Assembly: GCA_001179505.1 (NCBI GenBank)
Contig: CDMY01000840.1
Location: forward strand, 1-64,000
Length of the DNA: 64,000 nucleotides
Reading direction: 5' to 3'
DNA from: Vitrella brassicaformis
Taxonomy: Eukaryota > Sar > Vitrellaceae
Shown: positions 10,318 to 21,700 of the stretch, in pieces
Numbering within the stretch: the stretch's first letter is position 1
Layout: each line of letters begins with the position of its first letter
Position numbers and translations under genes: made by a program
Notes under the pieces: model-generated
Told to the model about the DNA's origin: nothing
The model's input: only the letters and a program-made list of their open reading frames with translations
Database searches by the model: none

Positions 10318-11793
10318 ATGCCCGCTGCTCAGCCTTTGGAGAAGACCAAGAAGGTGACGGTCGAGAACAATGGCGCCCAGGTGGTGTTCGAGGTGCCCGA
10401 GAGGATGGAGCTTATCCGCAAGGTGGGCTCAGGGGCCTATGGCGTGGTCGTGTCGTTCAAGGAGAAGACCACCGGTCAGAAGGTGGCGGTCAAGAAGGTT
10501 GAGAACGCATTCAACGACCTCATCGACGCCAAGCGCATTCTCAGGGAGATTCGCATCCTCGGACACCTCAAGCATGAGAACTTCATCGGCATACAGGTGG
10601 GCGGGCAACACGCACACGGCGGAGAAAGAGAGAGAGAGCCCATGTGTGTGTTGGCTTCCATCGATTGGCTCTGTTGTGTCAGGACATGTATCCGCCCAAG
10701 AGCCCCGACTTCGAGGACATCTACATCGTGACCGACCTGATGGAGACGGACCTGCACCGAGTCATCTACTCGAAGCAGGAGCTCACCGACGAGCACTTCC
10801 AGTACTTCATCTACCAGCTCCTGCGCGGCCTCCTGTACCTCCACTCAGCAAACGTCCTGCACAGAGACCTCAAGCCCTCAAACATCCTCGTCAACAAAAA
10901 CTGCGATCTCAAGATTTGCGACCTCGGACTGGCCAGGGGGCTGGCCGAGTCGGACAGCGCCGGCGCAGATGCGCCGCTGACCGACTACGTGGTGACCCGG
11001 TGGTATCGCGCGCCTGAGGTGGTGCTGGACGCGAGCAACTACGGGCGGGCGGTGGACGTGTGGGCGGTTGGGTGCATCTTCTGCGAGCTGCTGGGTCGGC
11101 GTGCGCTGTTCACGGGCCGCGACCACCTGGACCAGATCAAGCAGATCATCAACATCCTGGGGACGCCCAAGGAGGAGGATCTGCAGTGGCTGCCGCAGGG
11201 CGGGGCGGCGCGGCGGTTTCTGACCAAGATCCCCAGCAGCAAGGGCAAGCGGCTGACCGAGGTCTTCCCCAAGGCCAACCCCGACGCACTCGACCTCGTC
11301 TCCAAGATGCTCGCCTTCGACCCCAACAAACGCATCTCGGTCGATGACGCGCTCAAACACAAATACTTCGAGGTAAGTGAAGTGAGCACTGCACACGTGC
11401 AATGCGTGTGTCCGGCCGGCAGCACAGTGAGTGTGTGTGTGTGTGTTGTGTGCAGGGTTTGCACAGCGAGGAGGACGAGCCGCGCTGCGACACCGCCATC
11501 GACTGGTCCTTCGACAACTTCCAACCCACCAAACCACTCCTGCAACAAAAGGCAACCACACACACACACGCACGCACACGCACACGCACATGCATACGAG
11601 TGAACCTTACTGTCCGTCTGTGTGCTGTGGGTGTGTGCAGGTGTACACTGAGTGTGCGGTGTTCCATCCGGACATTCTGGACCGCGATGCGGCGGCCCTC
11701 AAGGAGAAGGGGTGGGACAGGGAGGCCAGGAAGCGGCTCGCCGAGGCCGAGACGGCACGCAAGCAGAGATCAGAGGAGAGCTCTACACAATGA
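10318..11793 (+). CDS. MAP kinase with TDY activation motif
   Basis: Four exons (10318-10596, 10683-11372, 11456-11551, 11641-11793) encode 405 residues, and every junction is phase 0. Kinase landmarks in order are a glycine loop GSGAYGVV, the VAVKK lysine, the helix-C LREIRIL, the catalytic HRDLKPSN, and the metal-binding motif written as CDLGLAR, so DLG replaces the usual DFG. The activation lip is [13 protein letters not shown], followed by DVWAVGCIF. The MAPK insert region and common-docking area follow. TDY is the lip of one MAP kinase class; most MAP kinases carry TEY. The last intron needs a GC donor (11552), since reading through gives only a His/Ala repeat before a stop. It is probably a cytoplasmic or nuclear signalling kinase activated by a MAPKK. 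Confidence 0.9.
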
Positions 11794-12656
11794 CTGACCG
11801 TGCAGTCGATGAAGACCTTCTGTGTGCCTGGCTGGTTGGTCCAGTGGCTGTGTGCGGTGAAGGTGAAGGTGTGATGAGGGCGGGCGTCAGAGATGACCTG
11901 GGTGTCACTTCCTCTCTTGAATGGACAAGGCGGAGTCGGGAATGGGTGGGCGAGTGGGTGGGTGGGTTTGTTACTCGCTGCCACGTTTTGCATGTGTGGA
12001 TGGCTGTGGCTGGTGGGGGGGGCGGGCTCTTGCTGGCATCCCATCCTCCTGCCGACGAGTGAGTGACCACTCGGGTGCATACTACATGAATCGGTGTGTA
12101 TGCGTGTGTGGTGCCCTAGTACTTAGTGCCCCCTCTCTCTATCCCTCCCTCTCTTTCTCTCTCTCCCCGTGTCTGTCGACTTGCGTATCGATTTCATGAA
12201 TGCCTCTGTGATCAATCGGCTTAAATCACTACCGATTCTTACACACACATGGACGCGTCCGACATGCACAGAACCACACAAGGAGTCTCTCACTCGCTTC
12301 GCTTAGCACGCGCGATGGACCACGCTTGGGGCGCACCACATACATGTTTTTGCGTTTGTTTGTCCGTGGCAAAAGGGGAAAACCGACGGCGCGCACGGAC
12401 ACCTGGGAGGGGAAAGCAAAAAGAGGAAGAAGGTCCGCCCGCCCCTCAGTAAGTACTTGACAAATACCCACAGCACGACACGGCACTTCACCCTTGGGAC
12501 ACGGGTAGGTACAAATACGACACAAGAAGGCGTGTGAGACGGGAGAAGCAAAGGGCCAAGGCGGCTGGTTGGTTAGTCAGGTTGTTTCTTAGTCAGATTA
12601 GCTGTACAAAAGATCGATCATCGACACACTTGTCCAGAGGGGCTAGGATTGTTTTG
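11794..12656. other. Tail-to-tail intergenic region between MAPK and PX-domain gene
   Basis: This is the 3' flank of both genes. I see a GGGTGGGCGAGTGGGTGG-type purine-rich stretch near 11940, a CT-rich stretch at about 12130-12170, and AT-poor spacer. No coding exon is supported. Confidence 0.5.
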
Positions 12657-15600
12657 CTAGAGCAGGTAGTCGACTTCGTTGAGGTGCTCATCCAGCTCCA
12701 AGAAGCGACGAAAGGCTGACACGCAGATACACACACATAGGACACACACACGTGTCCCACACAGCAGTGCGTCCTGTGTCTGTGTGTGTATAAGCCCACC
12801 CTGAAAATCTCGAACGTTCTTGATGCGAATCAGCATCTGACCACATCCATCCAGCAGGCACCAACAAGACAAGACACCGATCAACGATTCTTCCCCGGCG
12901 TGGCCACACAGCGTGTGCCCCTTTCTTACGTCAAGGTAGTGCGACAACCGAGTCCTCCGTCCTTCCACCTCCCTCCTGCACCAGCCACCACACCACACAC
13001 ACCGCACACACAGATGCTGTGCTGCCCTTTCCCCTCCGTCCATGTGTCCCTTTCGCTTACTGGTCGGCCTGTTTGAGCGTTGGCTTGGGCACGTCGTGCG
13101 GGAAGTGCATCTCGGGGAATGCCCTCTCCAGCTGCCGCTGTAAGGCCAGGAACTCCCTGTACCGCTTGGCCACGCTCCAACCGCGGGAGCCGACGTCTAT
13201 TCGGATCGTGTAGCTCTGCAATGAAAACAGACAGACACATCGGAGTGAGAGATCCACTCCGTGAGTGAGTGAGTGAGTGTCTGTCATTGCAATGCGCATG
13301 CACGCACCTACCTGGAATTCTCTTCCCTTCCTGTCCGTGCGCCTGGACGTCTCCGGAATGCTGATGCGAATCCGCTTGCAGATGAACTCATCCTGTCGAC
13401 AGACACCACAACCACACTCCTGTCCGCAACCCATCCCCCCTGTCCGCCCCGTCCTTACCTCCTCAATCAGCTCCATTGCGTCATCAGGCACACCCGCCTC
13501 CGCACCAGTAACGCCCTGCTGCGGTGGGGGCGGCGTCACGGAGCTCGTGGCGCTCCCCTCGTCCCAGCCCTTCTTCTCCGCACTCGCTGACGTCACGCTC
13601 GACGGAGTCGCCGACACGTTGCTCCCCAGAGCGTTCATAATCGGCGCCAGAGTCAGCGAGACATTGCCGAGGCCGTACGGCATGTCCCGCGAAAACTGTG
13701 GGGCTGCTGGGGGCTGGAGGGAGGGGGAGGGAGGGGGTGGGTGGCCCTCTGCTCGCGCGCTGCATTCGCGGAGGTGGGTGGGGAACTTCTCGTACTGGAT
13801 GACCCGCCCACAGAGTCTGCAGGTCATGGCGACGCACCCCTTGATCAGCAGCTGGAACTCCCGGAGAGCGAACAGCCGCTGCCGCATCTTGGACAGCTCC
13901 CAGTGAGCCTGGCGCAGCTGGGCTGTGGGGCTGTCCTCGCCATGCTCGGGGGCCACACCGACGTCAGCACCCTGAGACAACGGCCAAGGAAAGGACACAC
14001 AGACATGTCCACACGAAGTGGAGTGAGGGCGTGTGTGTCTCCCTCCCGCTTGCTCACCGACTCAAGGGGGATTGTGAACGACTTAGGGGGCCGCGCTGGG
14101 CGAGAGGGAGGCACGGCCAGCTTCCTGTCGTCCTGCTGGTCGCCCACATCGCCCCCCTCGCTATCTGCCCCCATACTCATCCCCATACCCATCGCCATGG
14201 CCTTGGCCGGCGGGATGACACTCGCGACCTCACTCTCAGACGTCATGGACGCCCCCTCGCCCCAATCGCCTGTGTCGTGCTTCCGCCCCTGCTGCTGCTG
14301 GCTCATGCGCCGCACGGTCAGGGCGTTGTCGCCACTCGCTGCTGCTGCTGCCATAGGGGAGTCTGCGTGGTGGGGGCGGAGGGAGAGGGCGTGACGGAGG
14401 TTGCTGTTCTCGGTCTGGAGCAGCGTCACCTGAACTCCACACAGCCATTCATTCAGTCGCCGGCTGTGCCTGGTCCGTCCGTCCCTATGCCGAATCCCCC
14501 ACTCACTCACCCGTGCTTGCAGCTGTTCGAGCACTGATGTGTCGATGTCCCTCGATGTGCGCTTGACGTCAGGGCCCGTGGGGATGACGCCCTCCTCGCC
14601 AGTGAGAATGCGGATGCGCCGCTGCGCGTCGGCCAGCTGTGCCTCCAGCTGCCGCACCTCCGAGTCGTGGCGCGTCGTCGCCACACCCATCTCACACTCA
14701 TGTCTGCACACCCAGCCAGCCACGTGGAGATGAACAAGGAGGCTTGGCTGGTATGTGTGTGCCCTACCTAGTGTGGTGGGCTGGGCTTACTTGGTTTGCA
14801 TGTCGAATACGTCCTTGCTGTGCCGCTCGTCCTGCTCCTGTATCTGCTGCCTGAGCACCTTGAGCTGCTCGTAGTACCAGGTGGCCGTGCTGCTCTCGCC
14901 CTTGCCACCGCTCTTCCGTCGCTCTGCGGGGGAAGGGCCGGGACTCGCCGTCTGACACACACACACAGGCACACACACACAAGTGAGAGCGAGTGTGGTT
15001 GTTCCACTGCTGCAGCCATGTGGGGTACGGTACCTGTGTGGCGTCGCGTTCCGCCTTAAGTGCGTCGATCTCGACTGTGAGGCGCCGCTGGTCCACCTCC
15101 CACCTCTTGGATGCATCTTGGTAGTCACGCTCCAGACGGTCATCTGCACACAACGGCCGATAGATCCACGCAACGTGATAGCCATCTGAAGGAAGCGTTG
15201 CGTCCATCCCATCTGTGGGCTCACATTGTTGCTGGAGCTTGCGGTGGTCCTCCTTGAGCGTCGCTAGCTCCTCCTTGACGCTGTCTTCTTCCGCATAGCC
15301 GGGTGGCGGGAGTGACGGCTCCTCGTCATGCGCATCTCTCTCTGCTGACACCGCCTGACACACACAGGCACACAGACAGACAACAAAGGAAAACAGATGC
15401 ACCCCATCACGTGTGTCACCAGCGCTCTGTTCCTGACCTGTGGTAGGTGCTCGTCGTCAGCTTGTGCCTCAACCTCCCCCATGGTGGCCTCTGGCGGACT
15501 CGACACGCCTGATCTCCCATCCAGCCCCTCCCCGATGGCCTCAGCCGCACCGACGGCAGCAAACTGGCTAGACAGCGTCGCCGCATCCTCCCCGCATTGC

Positions 15601-15857
15601 ACCTCGCCCTCCTGCTCATGCGCTTGACCATTCACATGAATGTCGGACACGGGCTGCTGAGGCATCGATTCCTCGACAGATTCGAGCCTTGAGTGACCCG
15701 ATGCGACGGATATAACTGACAATGCCTCGTCGGCATCCCCATGGCTGCTGGATTGGGAGTAGGGCGGGTGGGGATGCGAACGGCGAGAATGCTTGTCGCT
15801 GTTCTTGCGGGAACGGACTCGCCGCACCTTGACACGCTGCAGCGACGACTCCAGCAT
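12657..15857 (-). CDS. PX-domain protein with coiled coils and a C2HC zinc finger
   Basis: Twelve exons on the minus strand (15857-15438, 15354-15225, 15143-15034, 14951-14791, 14703-14511, 14429-14058, 13971-13459, 13392-13312, 13215-13061, 12975-12930, 12836-12800, 12715-12657) give 758 residues in one frame. The N-terminal 140 residues are basic then acidic and disordered. Residues about 145-330 are coiled coil (LKEDHRKLQQQYDRLERDY, EVRQLEAQLADAQRRIRIL). At about 513-532 is a C-x2-C-x11-H-x3-C finger (CRLC...HLREC). The C-terminal 100 residues form a PX domain: VAKRYREFLALQRQLERAF, then FPHDVPKP, then EGRRTRLSHYLD and FRRFLEL. PX domains bind phosphoinositides, often PI3P, so a role in endosome-associated trafficking is likely. 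The combination with a C2HC finger is unusual to me. Start codons of this gene and the lectin gene are 88 bp apart. Confidence 0.82.
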
Positions 15858-15945
15858 GGTGATTTCCACTTCACGCGAGTGAGCTAAGCTCGCAGACGCC
15901 GGGGACTGGGTCCACTTCCTCCTTCCCTCCCCTCCTCCAGACGGG
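15858..15945. promoter_or_regulatory. Compact bidirectional promoter, PX gene / lectin gene
   Basis: Only 88 bp separate the two start codons, so both 5' UTRs and promoters overlap or are very short. It holds one AGCTCGC heptamer (15887-15893) in the context taagctcgcag, preceded by a related gcgagtgagct. Confidence 0.45.
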
Positions 15946-18262
15946 ATGCTGAGACCACTGCTGTTGGTCCTTCTTGCCGTTGCTGCATGCGGCGCATCCG
16001 GCCACCGCGGCGGCATCGAGCCCGACCCTGCGTTGGTGTCGAGCACCTTCCTCAGCATCACCTCCTCGCCCAGGAACTACTCCATTGCAGTTGAAGGGGC
16101 GGCGGCAGCCAGTAAGGAAGCCGAGGGAAAGGATGCTGCTGTTGGAGGCGAGACGATGGATGGCCCGCTGCCGGTGTCATCGATAAAGCAGAACATATCG
16201 CTCATCAAGAGCAGGGGGCAGACAGAGAATGAGGCTGCCGAGCCGCCATTCAACCCCGAAGAGGCGCATGAAATGCTCATGGATAAGGTCAGAGAGATGC
16301 GCAGATGCCATCCTAAGTCCATGCTCCAACGATTTCTCTCTGTGTGCTCATGCCTGTCCCAGAATCAGACCGTGATGAGCTTTGTGGAGGCTGACGGGGG
16401 GGTGGAGATAGCGGTGGAGCAGCCCCCCTTGATGCCCCAGATCCCCCCACGACTCATGACTAGGCCGCCACGGATCCTGTCATCAGAACAGGGCGGCCCC
16501 AACAACACAAACGACTTCGTCGAACAAGGTAGCAATGGCATTCCCCCCGTCTATGTGTCTTCTATCCTGCGCCGCGTTGCAGAGAAGGATGTGGGCAGTG
16601 CTCATTTCGGGTTTGGTCGCTTCTCGATGAACCTCGGAAGAAGCCAGACCCGCGGGCGTGAGGTCAACGCCTTCCAAGCGGACTCTCTGCTCGGCATCGA
16701 CTTCGATAGGAGGTCCGCGAGCCGCACAGTAGACGACAAGACGTGTTTGTCCATGCGACTTTGCAGGTATTTCCCCACGTCGCGTCACCCTTCAGAGGCG
16801 GCATTTGTGGTCAGTCAGCACTCACCGAGACAAACAAGACCTCTTCTGTACCTCGTTTATCCATCGGTCGTTACGCGTGTCTCCCACTCACTCAGTTGAC
16901 GCCGCGTGACGACGGCCGTCGCGTGGGGGTGTGGATGATCGACTGCTACAACAAGACCTGCTGCGTGCCCGACGGATGGGACAGCGACCTCATCATGTCG
17001 TGGCTCCCATACCCCAAACGTACCGTACCCCCACCCATCTGGCCTTCCCACACCCCTCTCCGTCGTGCTGTTTGTTCCTTTGGCCTGGCCTCAGGTGCAT
17101 GGATAGCCGAGACAGGCTCTGCTCGCGTACCTGAGAGCGGTTCTTTCCCCTGGAAGACGGTGGAGATCCCTTTCAGATACAAGTACACCGAGGTGCCCAT
17201 CGTGTTTGTGACGGTGCGGACGAGCGGCGACTTCCAGGGGGTCATCGCCCACACTTTGGGACGGGTGGAGACGGACCGGTTCTTCGTGCGGCTGCAGCGG
17301 GTGGACCTGAATGTCGACGTCTCCTCCTGCAGGGAGCAGGGCTGGACGGACATCGACCATGTTTATGTCGACTGGATGGCACTCCCAGCCGAATGTACGG
17401 ACGTTTGTGCGCATTCCTGCAGGGGGGAGGGGAGCGGCATCCACGTATCGTATGTGTGTCGCTTTTGTGTCCATCCATGCAGCGGCCTTCTCTATGGATT
17501 TCTCCACATATGAGCTGTACCCGGTTGGCGGCGCTGTCCGCGGCCGCGACAAGATCCGGCTGAAGATCCCGTCAGGCTTCGCCGACTTCGTCGGAGTTGA
17601 GAACCGCACCCAGGTGGCCATCAACATCGCCAGGGAGACCCTGAAACTCGAAATCACATTCCCCAAAGGACAAGAATTCAGCAATGCACCAACAGTAGGC
17701 TTGCAGAGACAGGCAGAGAGATTTGTATCCCACCTTGTATGTGTGTCCCTCGGTGTGTATGGTGTAGGTGTGGGCGACGGTGGAGCTGCCCCATCCGCTG
17801 GGAGTGGCCAAGGACGAGGAGCATGATGCGGGGCCTATTGCTGCCGTCAGCGTGCAGAAGGTCACCACATCGGGGTTCGTCCTCAACTCCAGAAGACTGG
17901 ACTCACGTAAGGCGGACAGGACAGCTGCTGTCTCCCATGGTGACTGACAGTAACTCGTTGCCCTCTCTCTCTCTCTGTGTTTGTCTCTGTGTGTGTGCGT
18001 GTGGGTGTCAGAGTTTTCTTGGTACCCGTATAACGCCATTGTGCACTGGATGGCCATCGACACAGGTGATGTGAGGGGAGAGGGGCGAGACACAACCTTC
18101 GGTAGGAATGTGTTTGTGTCTCCGCCTGCCTTGTGTGTGTCCATCCATCTGTCTGTCTTAGGTCTGTGCACCTATCCTGACCCCGACGACCAGCCCTGGT
18201 ACTCCACCTTCGGCTTCGGAGCCGACAGGGAAAGAATCGGATGCACCACGCCAACACAGTGA
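15946..18262 (+). CDS. Secreted protein with two H-type lectin domains
   Basis: Eight exons (15946-16287, 16363-16809, 16896-17019, 17095-17394, 17483-17694, 17768-17906, 18012-18065, 18162-18262) encode 572 residues. The first exon starts with a clear signal peptide (MLRPLLLVLLAVAACGASG), and N-glycosylation sequons (NYS, NIS, NQT) follow. Residues about 318-402 form an H-type lectin fold: VEIPFRYKYTEVPIVFVTV, strand pairs, and the terminal YVDWMA. A second copy spans exons 5-7 (ATVELPHPLG, VQKVTTSGFVLN, and AIVHWMAID). H-type lectins bind sugars such as GalNAc, typically on extracellular or surface proteins. Residues 115-300 are a cysteine-containing region I do not recognise. The exon 2/3 junction (donor GTCAGT at 16810) is the least certain. 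Confidence 0.78.
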
Positions 18263-18707
18263 CCACCCCACCCGCCGATCGCATGATCTCTCTATCGCAC
18301 TGATGAACTTTGCTGCCGCTGTCGGTTATGCTATGCTGCGTGGCGTGTGTCTTGCTTGGGTGGGTGGATTCTTCGTGTGGTGTGGACATATGACTTACAC
18401 AAACCGTTTGTATGTATGTAAGTCATATGCGCGTGGTTGAGAGGTGGGAGGGAGAAAAATAACTCAGTCTCGCTCACTCTCACAGACAGGCATAGACATG
18501 CACAGCCAGGCACACGGATCTCTCCCGAAATAAGTTCGAGAGGTGCCGACACGCAGTCAGATGTCCAACTATACATCGCTCCTCCCTCACAGCCTCGCTT
18601 CATTCCACAGACCAACCGACCATTGAAATCGGGCCTCTTCAAGGCCCACGCACCCACGCATCGCATGCACCCATCGGTGCGATATCCATGTGGCCCTCAG
18701 TCACCAA
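18263..18707. other. T-to-T intergenic region with a 13-bp hairpin
   Basis: This is the shared 3' flank of the lectin and S1 genes. An inverted repeat CATATGACTTACA (18387-18399) and TGTAAGTCATATG (18417-18429) could form a 13-bp stem with a 17-nt loop, perhaps in a 3' UTR. No coding exon is seen. Confidence 0.5.
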
Positions 18708-21700
18708 TCAGTCTTTGAGTATAGGTATCTTGACAGTGTGCCCCTGCCACTCGCCCCTCAGCTCGATGGCGTCCCGCTTCAGCTGGGGGTCCAGCGCCAC
18801 GTCGATGAGGTCGACGGTGTCGTCCTCCTGCTGCTTGACCTTGGAACTCAGCAGCCTGCCATTCGTGACACACACACACATGGACACGAACACAAGTGTG
18901 CCGTCCTTTGTTGGTCTTCGCTTACGTTCTCAGCATGCTGTCGTACTTCTCAACCTGGGCCATGGCCAGCTCCTCAGCTGAAGGCACCCACACCACAGTA
19001 CAGCAACACACCGATTCATTGCTTTTTTTCCCATGGTGACACCCCGGTTCGCTGTGCCCTCTCTGAGTGAGTGCGATAGATCAAGCTTACGGTCAACGGC
19101 TCCTTCGGCGGAAGTGCTTGTCTCGTCCGAGTAGTCTTCTGGCGCTGGTGGCATGAGGATGCCCGCCGACTCCTTGGCCTTGCGCGACATCGCCTCGGCT
19201 TCCCGCTGCTGTCTGAACCCTCCCCTGCTCCTCGCACGCTGCTTGGCGCCCTCCTCGCCCCATCCCATCACCTCGTCCATCGTCGGGATCTGGGACGGCA
19301 TCTGTGGATCGAAAGGACACACAAGGGTGTGTGTGTGTGTGTGTGTGTGCGGTTGGGTGCTTGGCGCTGTGGGTGTAAGTGTGTGTGTGGACTGACCAGG
19401 AGTGTTTCCCTGTTGAGTTCGTCCCTGATGATGTCTTGGATGATGTCCTGCTCGCCCTCTGTCTGGGTCTGAATGTTGCGGATCACCTCCCATGGGTCGT
19501 CCTTGCCCGCCTCTGAATGGGAACCGTGGTAGTTACGAACACACACCAGCCACGGACACACATTCGTCTCGAAGCTGCCCGCATTGTGGTTCTCTCTCTG
19601 TGTCTATGACCGTCTGACGTACCGACGATGTATCCCTCGATGTCGTCGAGGGCAGCCTCGAGCTTCAGCCGCTCTGCACACAACGAACGCCACGACATCC
19701 ATTCATGAAGGAATGCAGCTGCACAGGTGCGTATGCGCGCGTGTGTTCGGCATCTCTCCCTCACCTCCCGCCGGCAGTTCGGGGTCCTGCAGCCGCTCCT
19801 GGATCTCCTTGGCTGCATGGCATGGCATGGATCAGAGAGGGAGGGACGAGACAGATCACACGAGTGAATGGATATGCACATCAGATGCGATGCCTGCGTC
19901 CTGACCTTCGTTCTCGACGAACTCCTCATACTCTTTGCGGAACTGGGCCAGCTCAACTGATGGATGGGACACACACGATTTGACACATGCGCACAACGTA
20001 CACGTGTGTGCGTGGGGGGTGCGTATGGCTGCCGACCTTCGTCAAACTCCTCCTCCATGACCTCGTCGAGGAACTGCAGTGCGCGAGGGTCGTATTGCTG
20101 GTTTTGCGCCCGCACCAACTGAACAATGGCATGGCACACGCATACACGTGCACGCACAGAGGTCCGTGTCACATCGATTGATCTGTGGCTGGATGTCATG
20201 CCATTTGCTCACGTCTCCGACGGCGACCGCGGCCCGCTTCTTGAGGGCCTCGGGGTCGACTCTCTTGAGGTGCCTGACGTTCATCTCCAGCCGCTTCTGG
20301 TTCTCGCGCAGCGCCTTCTCAATCACCGCAGCGTCGTCCGTGTCGGGGACGTTGTCGAACACTGCACAAAGCATTACCCACAAGTGTGTCGGTGTGTGTG
20401 TATCTGCCTGTGTGTATATGCCCTTACGGCCAAGGACGTAGCTGCCGTTGAAGTCGAGGTTCTCATACTCGAGACGGATGTTCTGATGGATGGTGTCAGT
20501 CAGACAGAGTCAATGAGTGAGTGCCTCTCTATGTGGAAGGTCTGTGCGTGTCGGTGAGGGGTGCAGCCTCACCTCAATGTCGATAGCGGCCCTTCTCTTC
20601 TTCTGCAGCTGCTTGTAGCCTTCCTTGCCCAGCATGGTCACCAGATCATACTCCTCCAGCGCGGCCGCACTGACACACACACACAAATACAGAACGTGTC
20701 ACACACAGGATCGAGAGAGAGAAGGCTGCGTGGATTTCTCACTTGTCCGCCTCCCACTGCCTCTCCTCCTGAGAACAAACAGACCCATCCACACGGACAC
20801 ACATGGACGAGCACACCACCCCACTGGCGGCTTCCGTCTTGTGTTGTGTGCGTACCCTGCTTTGTCTCATTTCCCCGCCGGCTCTGCGCCCCCCAGCCCG
20901 CCTGTCGTCCTCCTGTCCCGCCTTGAACCGCTCCATCCGCTGCCGACGGTTGCGGATGGCCATCAGACGTCGACGCTTGGCAGCCATCACCTCGTCCTCC
21001 TCGCCCTCGCCCTCAGCCTCGGGCGCCTCCTCCTCTTCGTCCGCTGGTGGTTGTGGGCGCTTCCTTCTGTCCTCCTTGCCGGTGTCTGTGAGTTGGGCCT
21101 CGTCGAAGAACCCGCCCTGCTCTTGGGTGAGGTACAGGTACTTGACCTCGGGCTCCTCGCGGTCAGTCACGATGCTCTTCAGGCGCACCTGGTGGCCACA
21201 CAGAGAGGGAGAGGGAGAGGGGGATGGGTGTATGGGGGACGGGGAGAGAGAGGCTTGCTGTGTGTCGTGCCTGTAGTGTGGTGTTGAGTCCGGCGTCTGA
21301 GGGAAGTGTGTCGACGTTGAGCTCCTCGATGGGCATCACGCCAATGAGCCCGCTGTCAGACAACTCCATGTACAGGAAGTCCTCGTCGTAGGCCACGATC
21401 TGAACGACCAACCAACCAACCAACCAGCACACCGTGACACCATTTCCATCGACTAATGCGTATGCGTATGCGTGGGTGGGATGGGTCGATGGATGGGTGG
21501 GTGGGTGACCTTTGCAGACACGCGACCGGTGGTTTTGAGGCTTTCGGCAAGACCGGTGTCCTGACCTTGGCTGCACACCACACCAGCAGACAGCGCACAG
21601 CACAAGGGGGCGAGTGACATCAGACCACATATATCGCGGCCCTCATTTCTTTCCCTCTCGCTGACTGACATACATTTTGGTCTCTGCCTCTGCGACAAGC

